Shown here piece after piece: positions 8,315 to 18,500 of a stretch of 49,038 nucleotides of DNA. The stretch lies in NCBI GenBank assembly GCA_024683455.1, contig JAIKYE010000102.1, positions 1 through 49,038 on the forward strand, given 5' to 3'. The first letter of the stretch is position 1; every line of letters starts with the position of its first letter. Origin of the DNA: Bacteroidaceae bacterium (GTDB lineage Bacteria; Bacteroidota; Bacteroidia; Bacteroidales; Bacteroidaceae). A program made the translations under genes and the position numbers. Under the pieces are notes generated by a model, which worked only from the letters and a program-made list of their open reading frames with translations, had not been told where the DNA came from and ran no database searches.

Positions 8315-8322
8315 TAAATTTG
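8315..8322 (+). promoter_or_regulatory. Promoter -7 element for the GH43 gene
   Basis: TAAATTTG, 40 bases before ATG 8363, so the GH43 gene has its own promoter rather than depending only on read-through from the regulator. Confidence 0.65.
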
Positions 8323-8362
8323 TGCACGAAATATTGTAAAAAGTGTTCAAATTACCAAGCTA

Positions 8363-11300
8363 ATGAAAAGTTTTATATCCTCCATTTTATGTGCCTTGCT
8401 TGTTATCCCTGTCTTTGCACAAAAAACGTATAAGAACCCTGTATATGGTTCGGATTTTCCCGATCCCACTGTACAGCGTGCTGCTGATGGCTCTTTCTAT
8501 GCCTATGCCACAGGATGCCAGGCTAAGAAGAGTTCCGACCTGATAAAATGGACAAATGTTCCCGATGTAATATCACGTCCTACTTGGAACGACAGTACGA
8601 AGGCCGACGGATCCAAAGATTATTACAGCTTATGGGCTGCCGACGTAAACTACGTGGACGGCAAATATGTGTGTTTCTATGCTTCTGCCTTATGGGGAAA
8701 TGGTTCGCGCACAGGAATCGGCGTCGCCGTGGGTGATACGCCAACCAAGTTTACGGATAAGGGTAAGGTGTTCCGCAGTACAGAGATTGGTGTAAAGAAC
8801 AGTATCGACCCTTGCTATGTGGAGGAGTTCGACAAGAAATACCTCGTCTGGGGTAGTTTTAATGATATCTGTATTGTGGAACTGACAGACGATGCTTTGG
8901 CGGTAAAGAACTTCACGCCCATCAACAACCCTCAGTCTAACGGCAGTTGGAAACGTCACAAGGGTGTAACCAAACTGGCAGGCGGAGCCTTCGAGGGTGC
9001 TATGATATACAAGCGCGGTCAGTACTACTATCTGTTCTGTTCGGTGGGAAGTTGCTGTGAGGGACAGAATAGTACTTACAAGACTGTTGTGGGACGCTCC
9101 ACCAAGCTGATGGGACCCTATACCAACAAGAACGGCGGTGCCATGACGAGCGACAACTACACCACCATCATCAGTGGCGACGACCGTTGGAAAGGTCCTG
9201 GTCATAACTCCGAGATTATAACAGATGATAATGGTGACGATTGGCTTTTGTATCATTCTTATGATATGAACAACAATTGTGACGGTCGTCTGATGCTCTT
9301 GGACAAGATTACGTGGAGCAAGGACGGATGGCCTACCGTGAATGACGGTCATCCCAGTAGAGATGAGATGCCTGCACCAGTTTTCTACACAGGAGATGGT
9401 GCCAACGTAACTTATAAATTCCAAAACATGGACTTGATGAAGAGCGGTTGGAAGGGATGGACACTGACGTCCAGCGAAGACTGCCTGACAGGAACAGGAA
9501 AGGGCACAGCCTTCCTGCCTCTTGGATATGCTAAGACAGCAGGAAGTTTTGATGTTCAGCAGACGGCAACAGGTCTGAAGAATGGTGTTTATGAGCTTAC
9601 GCTGGAGGACTTCTCTACCTTGGGTGGCGTGGATCTGTATATGAACAATGCCACGACATCGGCATATAATGCTGCTGCAAATGACAATACTCCCCCCACG
9701 ACGGAATCTACTATAAGCAGCTATTTCATGCGGAATAGATATACACAGAAGATATATGGACTGGTGACAAACGGCAAGTTGACTATCGGTGCACGTACAC
9801 GCGACAGCCTTTCTGCAGGCGAGCGTTTCTATATGGGCAACCTTAAGGTAACGTATCGTGAGAGAAATGCAGAGGCCATGCAGGCCATGCTGGACACATA
9901 TTCTGCTATGATGGACTCTATCAAGGCCAGAAATCAAAAGTACCATGCCAGTTTTGATGATAAGATGGAGGATTACAAGCAGCAGTTTGCTGCATCGGAA
10001 TCTTCTTCGGAGCGCTATAACCTTTTGGCGAAGATCAGCAAGACCCTGGATAGTATTTATACCAACATAGATGACTACAATACGTTGGACTCGCAGATAG
10101 TCATGCTTAAAGATGATATTCAGAAGGCTATTCAGGGCGACTATTTCAGTAGCGACGCTCAGACTGTCCTGGCAGAGGCAGAGGAAGTGGCATCAAAGGT
10201 TACATACAATACGCAACAAATAAAGGACCTGTTGACACGCATACAGACGGTTACCCATGACATGAAATACGCATACCAGAAGGGTGATGGCACAAAGGAT
10301 AATCCCTATATCATTTCCCGTCCTGAGCAGTTAGACAATATGCACAATGTGTTGGTAAAAGAGCAGATGGTATATTTCGAGATGGATGCTGATGTGGATA
10401 TGGCTGGCTTTAACTGGCAGCAGCTCAACACGGCAAACACAAACTATCGAAATTGGATAACGTTGGATGGTAAGGGACATATTATATATAACCTGACGCC
10501 CGATGGCAGCAGGGGCTATCCCAGTTTCTTTGGTATCATGTGCGGAGAGATACGTAATGTGGGTTTTGTTAACGCCAAGGTTGATGCTTCTGGCTCTGGT
10601 GCTGGTATTATCTGCGGATACATGGGACACAATACCTTCAAGGATGCTGAGGAAAATCTGTATCCCGTAATAGTGGAGAACTGTTATGTCACGGGTGATA
10701 TTACCAGCAAGGGATATGTGGGTGCCATAGGTGGTACGCTTCACTCGTCGCCTATTACCATACGCAACTGCTATAGTGCTGTGAATATGGTGGGCAACGG
10801 AGGTTCTGCCAACTACTGTGGCGGATTGGTCGGCAGAATCAGAAGCAGCCTGACTATAGAAAACTGCTATGCTGCAGGCATCATCAACTCTCCTATTGCC
10901 GGTGGTATTGTAGCAGGAGCCCGGACCAGTTCTACTCCTCCTTCTATATATAATAATGTAATTGCGTGGAACTCCAGTGTTTCTGGAGATAATACGGCAT
11001 TGGCCTTTGGTGCGACACTGGACGGGGATGAACTGAACAATGTCTATATCCTTGCTGATATGACCGTGAACGATAATCCTGTGGAGGATGGGAAAACACA
11101 TGCCGAGTTGCAGCAGATTGCTGGCACATGGGGTACCCCTTGGTATAAGAATCCAGCGGCAGGCAATGGATATCCTATTCTGCAATGGCAATATGACCGT
11201 GGTGACTATCGGCAGATTTGTGGTTTTTCTGAAGAACATGAAACTTCGATTGTTGAACATTCAGCATTGAACAAAGAACACTCTATTTATAACCTTGCGG

Positions 11301-11365
11301 GTCAGCGCGTAAGCAAGACCACAAAAGGTTTGTACATCATAAACGGGAAGAAAATTTTGTATTAG
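8363..11365 (+). CDS. Secreted GH43-family glycosidase with beta module, GLUG repeats and C-terminal tail
   Basis: 1000 residues. The signal peptide ends near VFAQ (20). Residues about 24-340 form a GH43 five-blade catalytic domain with the expected triad: Asp34 (DFPDPTV), Asp149 (SIDP) and Glu211 (GAFEGAM). GH43 members usually release arabinose or xylose; the exact substrate cannot be read here. Residues about 348-500 are a beta-rich module also seen in the genes at 18961 and 37580 (LKNGVYELTL, GKLTIGA, MGNLKVTY). A helical spacer (505-635) follows, then GLUG-type repeats (about 645-945; ENCYVTGDI, GGLVGRI, ENCYAAGII). The end IYNLAGQRVSKTTKGLYIINGKKILY-like tail (975-1000) is the short Prevotella tail linked with T9SS export. 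Probably surface-bound polysaccharide hydrolase. Confidence 0.9.
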   Translation: MKSFISSILCALLVIPVFAQKTYKNPVYGSDFPDPTVQRAADGSFYAYATGCQAKKSSDLIKWTNVPDVISRPTWNDSTKADGSKDYYSLWAADVNYVDGKYVCFYASALWGNGSRTGIGVAVGDTPTKFTDKGKVFRSTEIGVKNSIDPCYVEEFDKKYLVWGSFNDICIVELTDDALAVKNFTPINNPQSNGSWKRHKGVTKLAGGAFEGAMIYKRGQYYYLFCSVGSCCEGQNSTYKTVVGRSTKLMGPYTNKNGGAMTSDNYTTIISGDDRWKGPGHNSEIITDDNGDDWLLYHSYDMNNNCDGRLMLLDKITWSKDGWPTVNDGHPSRDEMPAPVFYTGDGANVTYKFQNMDLMKSGWKGWTLTSSEDCLTGTGKGTAFLPLGYAKTAGSFDVQQTATGLKNGVYELTLEDFSTLGGVDLYMNNATTSAYNAAANDNTPPTTESTISSYFMRNRYTQKIYGLVTNGKLTIGARTRDSLSAGERFYMGNLKVTYRERNAEAMQAMLDTYSAMMDSIKARNQKYHASFDDKMEDYKQQFAASESSSERYNLLAKISKTLDSIYTNIDDYNTLDSQIVMLKDDIQKAIQGDYFSSDAQTVLAEAEEVASKVTYNTQQIKDLLTRIQTVTHDMKYAYQKGDGTKDNPYIISRPEQLDNMHNVLVKEQMVYFEMDADVDMAGFNWQQLNTANTNYRNWITLDGKGHIIYNLTPDGSRGYPSFFGIMCGEIRNVGFVNAKVDASGSGAGIICGYMGHNTFKDAEENLYPVIVENCYVTGDITSKGYVGAIGGTLHSSPITIRNCYSAVNMVGNGGSANYCGGLVGRIRSSLTIENCYAAGIINSPIAGGIVAGARTSSTPPSIYNNVIAWNSSVSGDNTALAFGATLDGDELNNVYILADMTVNDNPVEDGKTHAELQQIAGTWGTPWYKNPAAGNGYPILQWQYDRGDYRQICGFSEEHETSIVEHSALNKEHSIYNLAGQRVSKTTKGLYIINGKKILY

Positions 11366-11429
11366 TATGATATACCGATAATAGGAATAATTCACAATTT
11401 TCAATTCTTAACTCTTAATACATGAAACA

Positions 11430-12248
11430 ATGAAAGCGTCGCTAATTTCACTATTCCTGTTGCTCGCAACTCAGATGCTGGCACAGAGACAAAACGTAAG
11501 TGGACAGATTATGGGCCCCGATGGGCGTATTCCTAACGTATCTGTCAGAGAGGTGGATGCTAACCACCGAGTGTATAACCATACTAAGGCAGACAAGAAT
11601 GGTCTTTTCTCCTTCTATGTGAGAGATGCCCAGCACTCGTTGCAGTTCTATGCCCCCGGTTATAGGATGTTTACGCATAAGATGCTGGGTAATAAATCGT
11701 TTAAGGTAACACTGGAAAAACGAAGAACATCTCCCTATACTGGCAGAGAACGACTGGTGTTGAAATCAGACCGTCTTTTCTGTGGACATTATATGGAGAC
11801 GGAAGTAAAGCAGATGGCGTGGATAGAGAAGATGAACGATACGCTTTTCGCGCTGATACTGCCCGTAAAGATGGATATGGTCATAGACGAATATCCTGCT
11901 GGCAGGACTCTGCTTGTACTAAGCGACTGGGACAAACAGTTGATGTTGTGGGAGAATGTAGTGGATGCCTATCCTACAGATGTGGCACCTTATGAGGTGA
12001 GCGAGATTCATCTGGCACAGTCGTATGGCGGTTCAAACTATCTACCCGGAGGAAGTAAAAATGCCAAACCCTTATATGCTTATCCCCACTTCCAGTTCAC
12101 CAAGACTGATCTGGAATATTTAGTGGGACATCCGGATGCTCTGCGTCGTTTGGTAGTGGATACCTATAAAGCCGATAATTACTGGAACCTATATCCCACA
12201 GATCAGACAATAGACTTGCTGAAACAAGTATTGTCGTCATCAAAGTAA
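11430..12248 (+). CDS. Exported protein with carboxypeptidase-regulatory-like domain
   Basis: 272 residues. Signal peptide to about MLAQ (18). Residues about 20-95 fit a carboxypeptidase regulatory-like beta-sandwich (VSGQIMGPDGRIPNVSVREVD, DKNGLFSFYV), the domain that also starts many TonB receptors. Residues 100-272 are not recognised; they contain DMVIDEYPAGRTLLVLSDWD and an aromatic, Asp-rich stretch. It starts 64 bases after the GH43 gene with no clear promoter between, so the two may be co-transcribed. No catalytic motif is seen. Probably periplasmic or surface-exposed, function unknown. Confidence 0.7.
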   Translation: MKASLISLFLLLATQMLAQRQNVSGQIMGPDGRIPNVSVREVDANHRVYNHTKADKNGLFSFYVRDAQHSLQFYAPGYRMFTHKMLGNKSFKVTLEKRRTSPYTGRERLVLKSDRLFCGHYMETEVKQMAWIEKMNDTLFALILPVKMDMVIDEYPAGRTLLVLSDWDKQLMLWENVVDAYPTDVAPYEVSEIHLAQSYGGSNYLPGGSKNAKPLYAYPHFQFTKTDLEYLVGHPDALRRLVVDTYKADNYWNLYPTDQTIDLLKQVLSSSK

Positions 12249-12311
12249 ATGGGAACGGCTTCTTCCGTGAGTAAGGGGAAGGATTAGCCTTCAAACTTTT
12301 ATCTGTTTTAC

Positions 12312-12342
12312 TTGTGTAGGTGTGTAAAAAGATGTACTTTTG
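12312..12342 (+). promoter_or_regulatory. Promoter for the acid phosphatase gene
   Basis: TTG at 12312-12314 and TACTTTTG at 12335-12342, with 20 bases between, fit the Bacteroidota -33/-7 arrangement. The -7 box is 30 bases before ATG 12373. Confidence 0.65.
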
Positions 12343-12372
12343 CGCGACAAATAACTGAATTATCAAAATGCT

Positions 12373-13113
12373 ATGAACAAAATGAATAAGAAAATCCTTT
12401 CTTTGACAGTAATGCTGTCTATGTTCCTGTGCTCTTTTGCTCAGGGAGATGTTACAAAAGAGAAGTACACTCCTTTTTACCAGGTGGCTGATGCTCCTCA
12501 CATGGAGAAGGTCCTGCCTGCACCACCAGCACTTACTGATTCCCGTTTCTTTTATGACTGGACACAGTACCAGTGGGGAAAGTCTATTCGCGAGACAGAA
12601 CGTGGCAAGCAGGCTATTGCAGATGCCGGTATCTGCGCACGTTATTTTATGGAGCGTTACGGCAAAGCTATTGGCATTGAGCTGACAGCAGATAAGTACC
12701 CCGAGATGTACCGACTGTTCTCGCGTCTGCATCTGACAGAACAGCAGGGAGGAGCCAGTGCCAAGGCATTCTTCCATCGTGTTCGTCCTTATCAGCAATA
12801 TAAGGAGGCTACAAGCGTTCCCGAGCATGAGGATCCCGAAGATTTCTCCAGCTATCCTTCTGGCCACACACACGCTTCCTGGTTGGTAGGTCTGGCACTT
12901 ATGGTTATCGATCCCGCTCACGCCGAGGAGATTATGAAGGTGGCATACGAACTGGGTCAGAGCCGTGTTATTGTCGGTTTCCACTATCAGAGCGATGTTG
13001 ATGCCGGTCGTCTTTGCGGCAGCGTTACTTTTGCCCGTCTGCAGAGCATGCCTGAGTATCAGAAGATGATGGAGAAGGCAGTTAAGGAATTCCAGAAGAA
13101 TCAGAAGAAGTAA
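12373..13113 (+). CDS. Class A non-specific acid phosphatase (PAP2 superfamily)
   Basis: 246 residues; ATG 12382 is an alternative start. Signal peptide to about SFAQ (24), so the protein is periplasmic. The three-part PAP2 active site is complete: Lys131-x6-Arg138-Pro139, Pro162-Ser163-Gly164-His165 and Ser197-Arg198-x5-His204-x3-Asp208. The length and leader match PhoC/PhoN-type class A acid phosphatases, which release phosphate from many organic phosphomonoesters; the histidine in the last motif is the expected nucleophile. It has its own promoter and ends at a strong bidirectional terminator, so it is a single-gene unit. Confidence 0.92.
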   Translation: MNKMNKKILSLTVMLSMFLCSFAQGDVTKEKYTPFYQVADAPHMEKVLPAPPALTDSRFFYDWTQYQWGKSIRETERGKQAIADAGICARYFMERYGKAIGIELTADKYPEMYRLFSRLHLTEQQGGASAKAFFHRVRPYQQYKEATSVPEHEDPEDFSSYPSGHTHASWLVGLALMVIDPAHAEEIMKVAYELGQSRVIVGFHYQSDVDAGRLCGSVTFARLQSMPEYQKMMEKAVKEFQKNQKK

Positions 13114-13151
13114 TCTGAAGTCTCGTTCATAAGAAAAATCATTCACGAGAT

Positions 13152-13220
13152 AAAAAATACTGGTACGTGTAGAAACATTATTTTCTACGTGTACCAGTAA
13201 TTTTTTCTACGTGTAGGAGT
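13152..13220. terminator. Bidirectional terminator built from CTACGTGTA repeats
   Basis: TACTGGTACGTGTAGAAA (13158-13175) and TTTCTACGTGTACCAGTA (13182-13199) pair over 18 positions (two G-U) around a 6-base loop, flanked by A-run and T-run on both sides. A further copy of the right arm, CTACGTGTAGGAGTA (about 13207-13220), follows. It separates the convergent phosphatase and rnr genes. Confidence 0.85.
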
Positions 13221-13231
13221 AAAAAACCCTT

Positions 13232-15442
13232 TTAACGCACCAGTTTAAAGTCCAGTTGCTTGCGATATAGATCGGCTCTTGCAACCTGAATCTTTATGGG
13301 GTCTCCTAAGTTGTAGCAATGGTGACGACTGCGACCGCGCAGGCGGTAGTTCTTCTCGTCGAATTCGTAGTAGTCATCGTCCAGGTCGCGCAGCGGAATC
13401 ATGCCCTCGCATTTATTCTCGTTTACCTCGACGTAGATACCGAATTCTGTAACGCCACTGATGGTTCCCTCGAAGGTCTCACCCATGTGGTCGCTCATAA
13501 ATTCTACCTGTTTGTATTTGATGCTGGAACGTTCGGCTTGAGCGGCAGTCTGCTCCATTTCGCTGCAGTGCTCACATAGCTCCTCGTACTTGTCCTGATT
13601 AGCAGAGCGTCCGCCTTGCGCATATTTCGTAAGGAGGCGATGAACCATTAGGTCGGGATAACGACGGATAGGAGAGGTGAAGTGCGTGTAATAGTCAAAC
13701 GCCAATCCATAGTGCCCTACATTGTGCGTGCTGTATTTGGCCTTCATCATGGCACGCAGGGTAATCATCTCTATCATGTTCTGTTCCTTCTTGCCTTTCA
13801 CCTCGTTCAGCATACGGTTCAGATTCTTGCTCATCTCGCTCTTGTGACCATTGGTCTTGAGCTTATAACCGAATTTGCCGACAAAGTCCGATAGGTTCAT
13901 CAGTTTCGCGGGGTCGGGCGATTCATGTATACGATAGGGTAGTACTTTCGGTTTCTGGTTCTTGGGAACCTTGCCAATGCTTTCTGCAACAGTACGGTTG
14001 GCCAACAGCATGAATTCCTCTACCAGTTTATTTGCATCCTTTGCTACCTTAAAGTATACGCTGGTGGGCTTTCCTTTCTCGTCTATCTCAAACCGGACCT
14101 CGCAGCGGTCAAAATCCACAGCTCCGCCAGCAAAGCGCTTTCTGCGCAGCTCTTTAGCTAAGCGGTTCAGGATGATTAGTTCGTTGGCAAAGGACTCTGC
14201 AGGTTCAGCGTCGGGGGTAAGTGGGGCGTGGTGATCGCCTGGGTTCTTATAATCCTCCTCACTTGCCTCGTGATGGTTCTCCAGCACTTCCTGTACCTCC
14301 TCGTAGGTAAAGCGTCGGTTACTCTTTATCACGGTGTGGGCCAAGTGCCAATCCTTAATCTCAGCCTTTTCATTCATCTTGAAGATGACGCTATAGGTAA
14401 GTTTCTCCTCGTCAGGACGGAGTGAGCAGACGAAGTTGCATAGATGCTCGGGCAGCATAGGTATGGTACGATCTACCAGATAAACGCTGGTGGAACGTTT
14501 CTGGGCTTCCTTATCTATAATAGAGCCTTCCGTGACGTAGTGGCTGACGTCCGCAATATGAACGCCAATCTCCCAAAGCCCGGCTTTCAACTGGCGAATA
14601 CTCAGCGCGTCATCGAAGTCCTTGGCATCGCGTGGGTCGATAGTAAAAGTCATGACATCTCGCATATCCTCTCTGCGAGCAATTTCCTCCTTGGTAATGC
14701 CTGGCTTTAACTTCCCGGCAGCCTTCTCTACAGCTGCGGGATATACGTATGGAAGACCGTATTCTGCCAATATAGCATGCATTTCGGCATTATTCTCGCC
14801 AGTCTTTCCTAATATATCTACAACCTTTCCGACAGGATTTTTGGCATTCTCAGGCCATTCCATAATCTTTACAATAGCCTTGTCTCCCGTCTGTCCTTTT
14901 TTCAGGCAGGACTTGGGAATGAAGATATCATTGGCCAGCGTGCGGTCTTCTGTGAGCAGGTATGCATAATTCTTGCTGACCTGTAAGGTTCCCACAAACT
15001 GTTTCTCGTTGCGTTTCAGAATCTCTGTTACAGCAGCCTCGCGCACATGATGCTTGCGGCGGGCCATCATAGTTACCTGAACTTTGTCGCCGTCCATGGC
15101 ATGCATGCTGTTACGTTCGGCCACCAGTATGGGTTCGCCGCCGTCTTCAGGCTCAAAGGTATTCTTCCCGTTTGCCTTGCGGTGGAAGATACCCGTCATC
15201 ACTTGGGTGGGGGTATTTAGCGTGTAGCAGAAACGGGAGTTCTCCTTGATATAGTCATCCATCATCAGCGTCTCCAACACGTCCATCAGTAGCATCTTGG
15301 CTGGATGTGTGTTCAGATGAAGCTCTCGACAGAGGGTTTTCAGTTCAAAGACCTGAGTGGGATTCTCCTCAAACAGGGTAATCACCATCTGTTCCAGATT
15401 TTTTTTCTTGAGGCGTCCGCCTCCACTCTTCTTCTTTCCCAT
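13232..15442 (-). CDS. rnr: Ribonuclease R
   Basis: 736 residues, close to the family's usual length. Order of parts: basic N-terminus (GKKKSGGGRLKKK) with a winged-helix-like segment, cold-shock/OB domains (VTGIFHRKANG-type start, FVGTLQVSKNYAYL), the RNB catalytic domain starting about residue 265 with the metal-binding TIDPRDAKDFDDALS, HIADVSHYV and FTSPIRRYPDLMVHRLL, and a C-terminal S1 domain (FEGTISGVTEFGIYVEV). The enzyme degrades structured RNA 3' to 5' and acts in RNA quality control and rRNA turnover. Cytoplasmic. A TATCTTTG promoter lies on the minus strand at 15472-15479, divergent from the CotH gene. Confidence 0.96.
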   Translation of the reverse strand: MGKKKSGGGRLKKKNLEQMVITLFEENPTQVFELKTLCRELHLNTHPAKMLLMDVLETLMMDDYIKENSRFCYTLNTPTQVMTGIFHRKANGKNTFEPEDGGEPILVAERNSMHAMDGDKVQVTMMARRKHHVREAAVTEILKRNEKQFVGTLQVSKNYAYLLTEDRTLANDIFIPKSCLKKGQTGDKAIVKIMEWPENAKNPVGKVVDILGKTGENNAEMHAILAEYGLPYVYPAAVEKAAGKLKPGITKEEIARREDMRDVMTFTIDPRDAKDFDDALSIRQLKAGLWEIGVHIADVSHYVTEGSIIDKEAQKRSTSVYLVDRTIPMLPEHLCNFVCSLRPDEEKLTYSVIFKMNEKAEIKDWHLAHTVIKSNRRFTYEEVQEVLENHHEASEEDYKNPGDHHAPLTPDAEPAESFANELIILNRLAKELRRKRFAGGAVDFDRCEVRFEIDEKGKPTSVYFKVAKDANKLVEEFMLLANRTVAESIGKVPKNQKPKVLPYRIHESPDPAKLMNLSDFVGKFGYKLKTNGHKSEMSKNLNRMLNEVKGKKEQNMIEMITLRAMMKAKYSTHNVGHYGLAFDYYTHFTSPIRRYPDLMVHRLLTKYAQGGRSANQDKYEELCEHCSEMEQTAAQAERSSIKYKQVEFMSDHMGETFEGTISGVTEFGIYVEVNENKCEGMIPLRDLDDDYYEFDEKNYRLRGRSRHHCYNLGDPIKIQVARADLYRKQLDFKLVR

Positions 15443-15471
15443 GTTTATGCTTTATTTCTATTTATTATTTG

Positions 15472-15479
15472 CAAAGATA
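15472..15479 (-). promoter_or_regulatory. Promoter -7 element for rnr
   Basis: The minus strand reads TATCTTTG (TAnnTTTG), 29 bases before the rnr start codon. Confidence 0.7.
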
Positions 15480-15488
15480 GTAAGTTTT

Positions 15489-15520
15489 TTTGTATGTTCA
15501 CAAAATTATTCTTATTTTTG
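15489..15520 (+). promoter_or_regulatory. Promoter for the CotH gene
   Basis: TTTG (15489-15492), 20 bases, then TATTTTTG (15513-15520): a good -33/-7 pair, 54 bases before ATG 15575 and divergent from the rnr promoter. Confidence 0.7.
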
Positions 15521-15574
15521 CGTCCGAAACACAAGAAAACGGGCCCAAAAACCTGTTGAAATTAGGTATTAGAC

Positions 15575-18500
15575 ATGATATTTGGAAAGCCACTGAAAGT
15601 ATTTGTAGCACTACTTTTGTGTAGTCTCAATATGAATGCTTATGATGCCGATACAGATAAACTTCTGACCGGAACTCCGATTGCATCTTCTTCTTTATCA
15701 CGTGCGGGAAGAGCCTTTGACGATGACCCCTCCACATATTACAGTTCATCCGGTACCGACAGGCAGTGGGTGGGATTGGATTTGGGCTCACCCCATGTGA
15801 TTACCCGCATCAGTTATACCCCGGCGGCCATGTCCACAGGCCCCGACTATATGTTACTTTCTCTCTTTGAGGGAGGTAATGACCCTTCTTTCATGGATGC
15901 TGTTCCCTTGTATCTTATTGGAGAAAGACCACAGTCAAAAACCGCCGCCACGATTGATATAAATGTAAGTCGTGGTGTCAGATATGTTAGGTATGTGGGA
16001 GCCGCAGGCTCTTCCGCCAGAGTGGCAGAGTTAAAGTTTTATGGTCATGAAGGCGAAGGTGACGACAGCCAGTTCTACCAGATAACCAATCTGCCTACGC
16101 TTAGTGTTCATGTGCAAGATGGTATCATGCCACAGGAGAGAGGAGAGGATTTTGAGTCCCAATCCGTATTGATATATGAGGGTGGAAAGATGTTGCAGGA
16201 GTATCCTATCCTGTTCCGCGTCCGTGGTAATTATTCTGCTACACATGAAAATAAGGCCTTCCGTTTAAAATATAATGATGGGAAAAGCCATCATGTGATG
16301 AAAAACGGTCACAACGAGTCGCCTGTCAAGGCAAAGAAGTGGGTGCTCATCAACAGTTATCGTGATAAGACCCTGATGCGTAATCCCGTAGCATGGGCTA
16401 TGTCCAAGCGTGGTCAGATGAAGTGGACACCTTGGAGCCAGGTGGTTGACCTTATTGTCAACGGAGACTATCACGGAACTTACACCATTGCCGACCACGT
16501 AGATGTACACAAGGGGCGCATAGAAATCACTGAGATGTCTGCGACTGACGTTGACGAAGAGACGATTACCGGTGGCTATTATGTCGAGGTTGATAACAAC
16601 GCCTCTCGCGAACCTTATTCTTTTTATTCTATATACGGCAACCCCATCTCCGTTCATGACCCAGATGAAGATATTATACAGGATGTGCAGTTTGAGTATA
16701 TCCAGAACGCATGGAATAATATGGAAAGTGTTGTTTATAGTTCTAACTACACGGATCCAGAGAAAGGAATGCGTTCTGTCCTCGACATGGAAACATTCCT
16801 GAGACATATCCTTGTAAGTGAATTCAATGGCAATACCGATATGCTTTGCCAGGTCTTCCTGTACAAGGAGCGTGGTGATGATCATTTCTATGTCGGCCCT
16901 GTCTGGGATGCCGACCTCGCCCTGGAAAACGACGTTACCACTTATCCGGCTAACCAGAAAAAGGATTGGACGTATAAGGTGCGCGATACTGGAAACTGGA
17001 CGGACTTTGTTGACCGTGTCCTTTCTGATCCTTCTGCTTTCGCTCAGATGCAGTCGATGTGGGCAAAGCTGCGCAAGAGCGGTGCCTTTGAGCCGGAATC
17101 CGTGGCGGCAGATGTCGATTCTCTGCGTGAGGAGGTTCGTGCATCAGCTAAACTCAACTTTATCCGTTGGCCCTATCTCAACCAGCAGCTATCACTTAAT
17201 CCAGCTGTTCCCGGTTCATGGGAGAAGGAAGTAGATCGTGTACGCGACTTTGTGTATGACCGTGTAGCATGGATGGATGGGATGCTGTCTTATGGAGAGC
17301 TTAATCAGAAGGACGGGGTATATCAGATCAATACACCTCTTGACCTTTGCCTTTTTGCGGAAATTGTTAACGGTGGAGAGTGTGAGGCCTGTGCCGTGCT
17401 CAATGCCGACCTGAATATGTCAGAGTTCCAGTCAGACTTTTCGCCAATCGGAAATAGCAAGATGCCGTACTGTGGAGAGTTCGATGGTCAGGGTCATACC
17501 ATCAGCCATCTGAATCTTACGGGTAATGACAACGTGGGCTTCTTTGGCATGGTAGGCAATTACGCTGATATACAGAACTTGCACTTGGATGTAACGTGTA
17601 CAGTTTCTGGCGTGAATAATGTTGGCGGACTGATAGGATGTGCATCTACGGGAGTAATTGAGATTACAGGATGTAGTAATGCCTCAATTGTTACTGCATC
17701 TGGCGATTGTGCTGCAGGTATTCTGGGCTTTTCTCGTTCAGGCACCAGAGTTGTCATAAAGGAATCGTATAACTTAGGTAAGATTTCTGCTAATAGTCAG
17801 GCTGCTGCTCTCGTAGCTCCTTCCAAGGGAATATTAGACATTGCAGACTGCTACAACGCTGGTAAAGTATCGGGAGCATCTTCTGGACGTGAATTTGCTT
17901 ATTCCGAGAATACATGTAATCTGCAGAATTGTTATGACGCTTATTCCCGTCAGGTAGAATATGTTACCCCAGTTGATGTAATGTCTGGTGCCCTCTGTTA
18001 TCTCTTAAATACAGGCAACGGATCCAATAACTGGCGTCAGAACATAGATAACGGTCGAAAGCCAGACGGACATCCTGTACTGAAGTCCTCAAATGGTATG
18101 GTTTATTACAGGAATGGTGTCTATACCAATGTCAATAAAGACCTCCAAGGTTACCGCTACTACAAATGGGAAGTAAGTGAGCTGAAGGAAGGAACGTGGG
18201 GAACCATCCAGTTTGCAGAATTTGATATCCTCGATCAGAATGGGAAAGAATACGAAGAGTTGTATGCATATAATGGAACGTCGAGCAGTATCTCTTACGA
18301 GGACTGGGAAAATGCTGGCGATAACGACACGCATACCAAGTATTGCAACCCATCGTTCTACGAATATGCTTTCTTTATGTTTGATGCAGGTGGCGTAGTC
18401 ATGCCATGCGGTTATCGCATCTACACAGCTAATGATACAAAGAAGTTCCCTGAGCGTAACCCTGTTAGTTGGCGATTGTACGGAAGCAACACATATACGG

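Noticed and set aside
8690..9946. A 418-codon open frame on the minus strand within the GH43 gene
   Set aside because: It lies wholly antisense to a gene with intact catalytic motifs, has no recognisable domain and reflects codon bias of the real gene.
12097..13146. A 349-codon minus-strand frame across the acid phosphatase
   Set aside because: Antisense to a gene with the complete PAP2 active site; the translation has no domain or signal I recognise.
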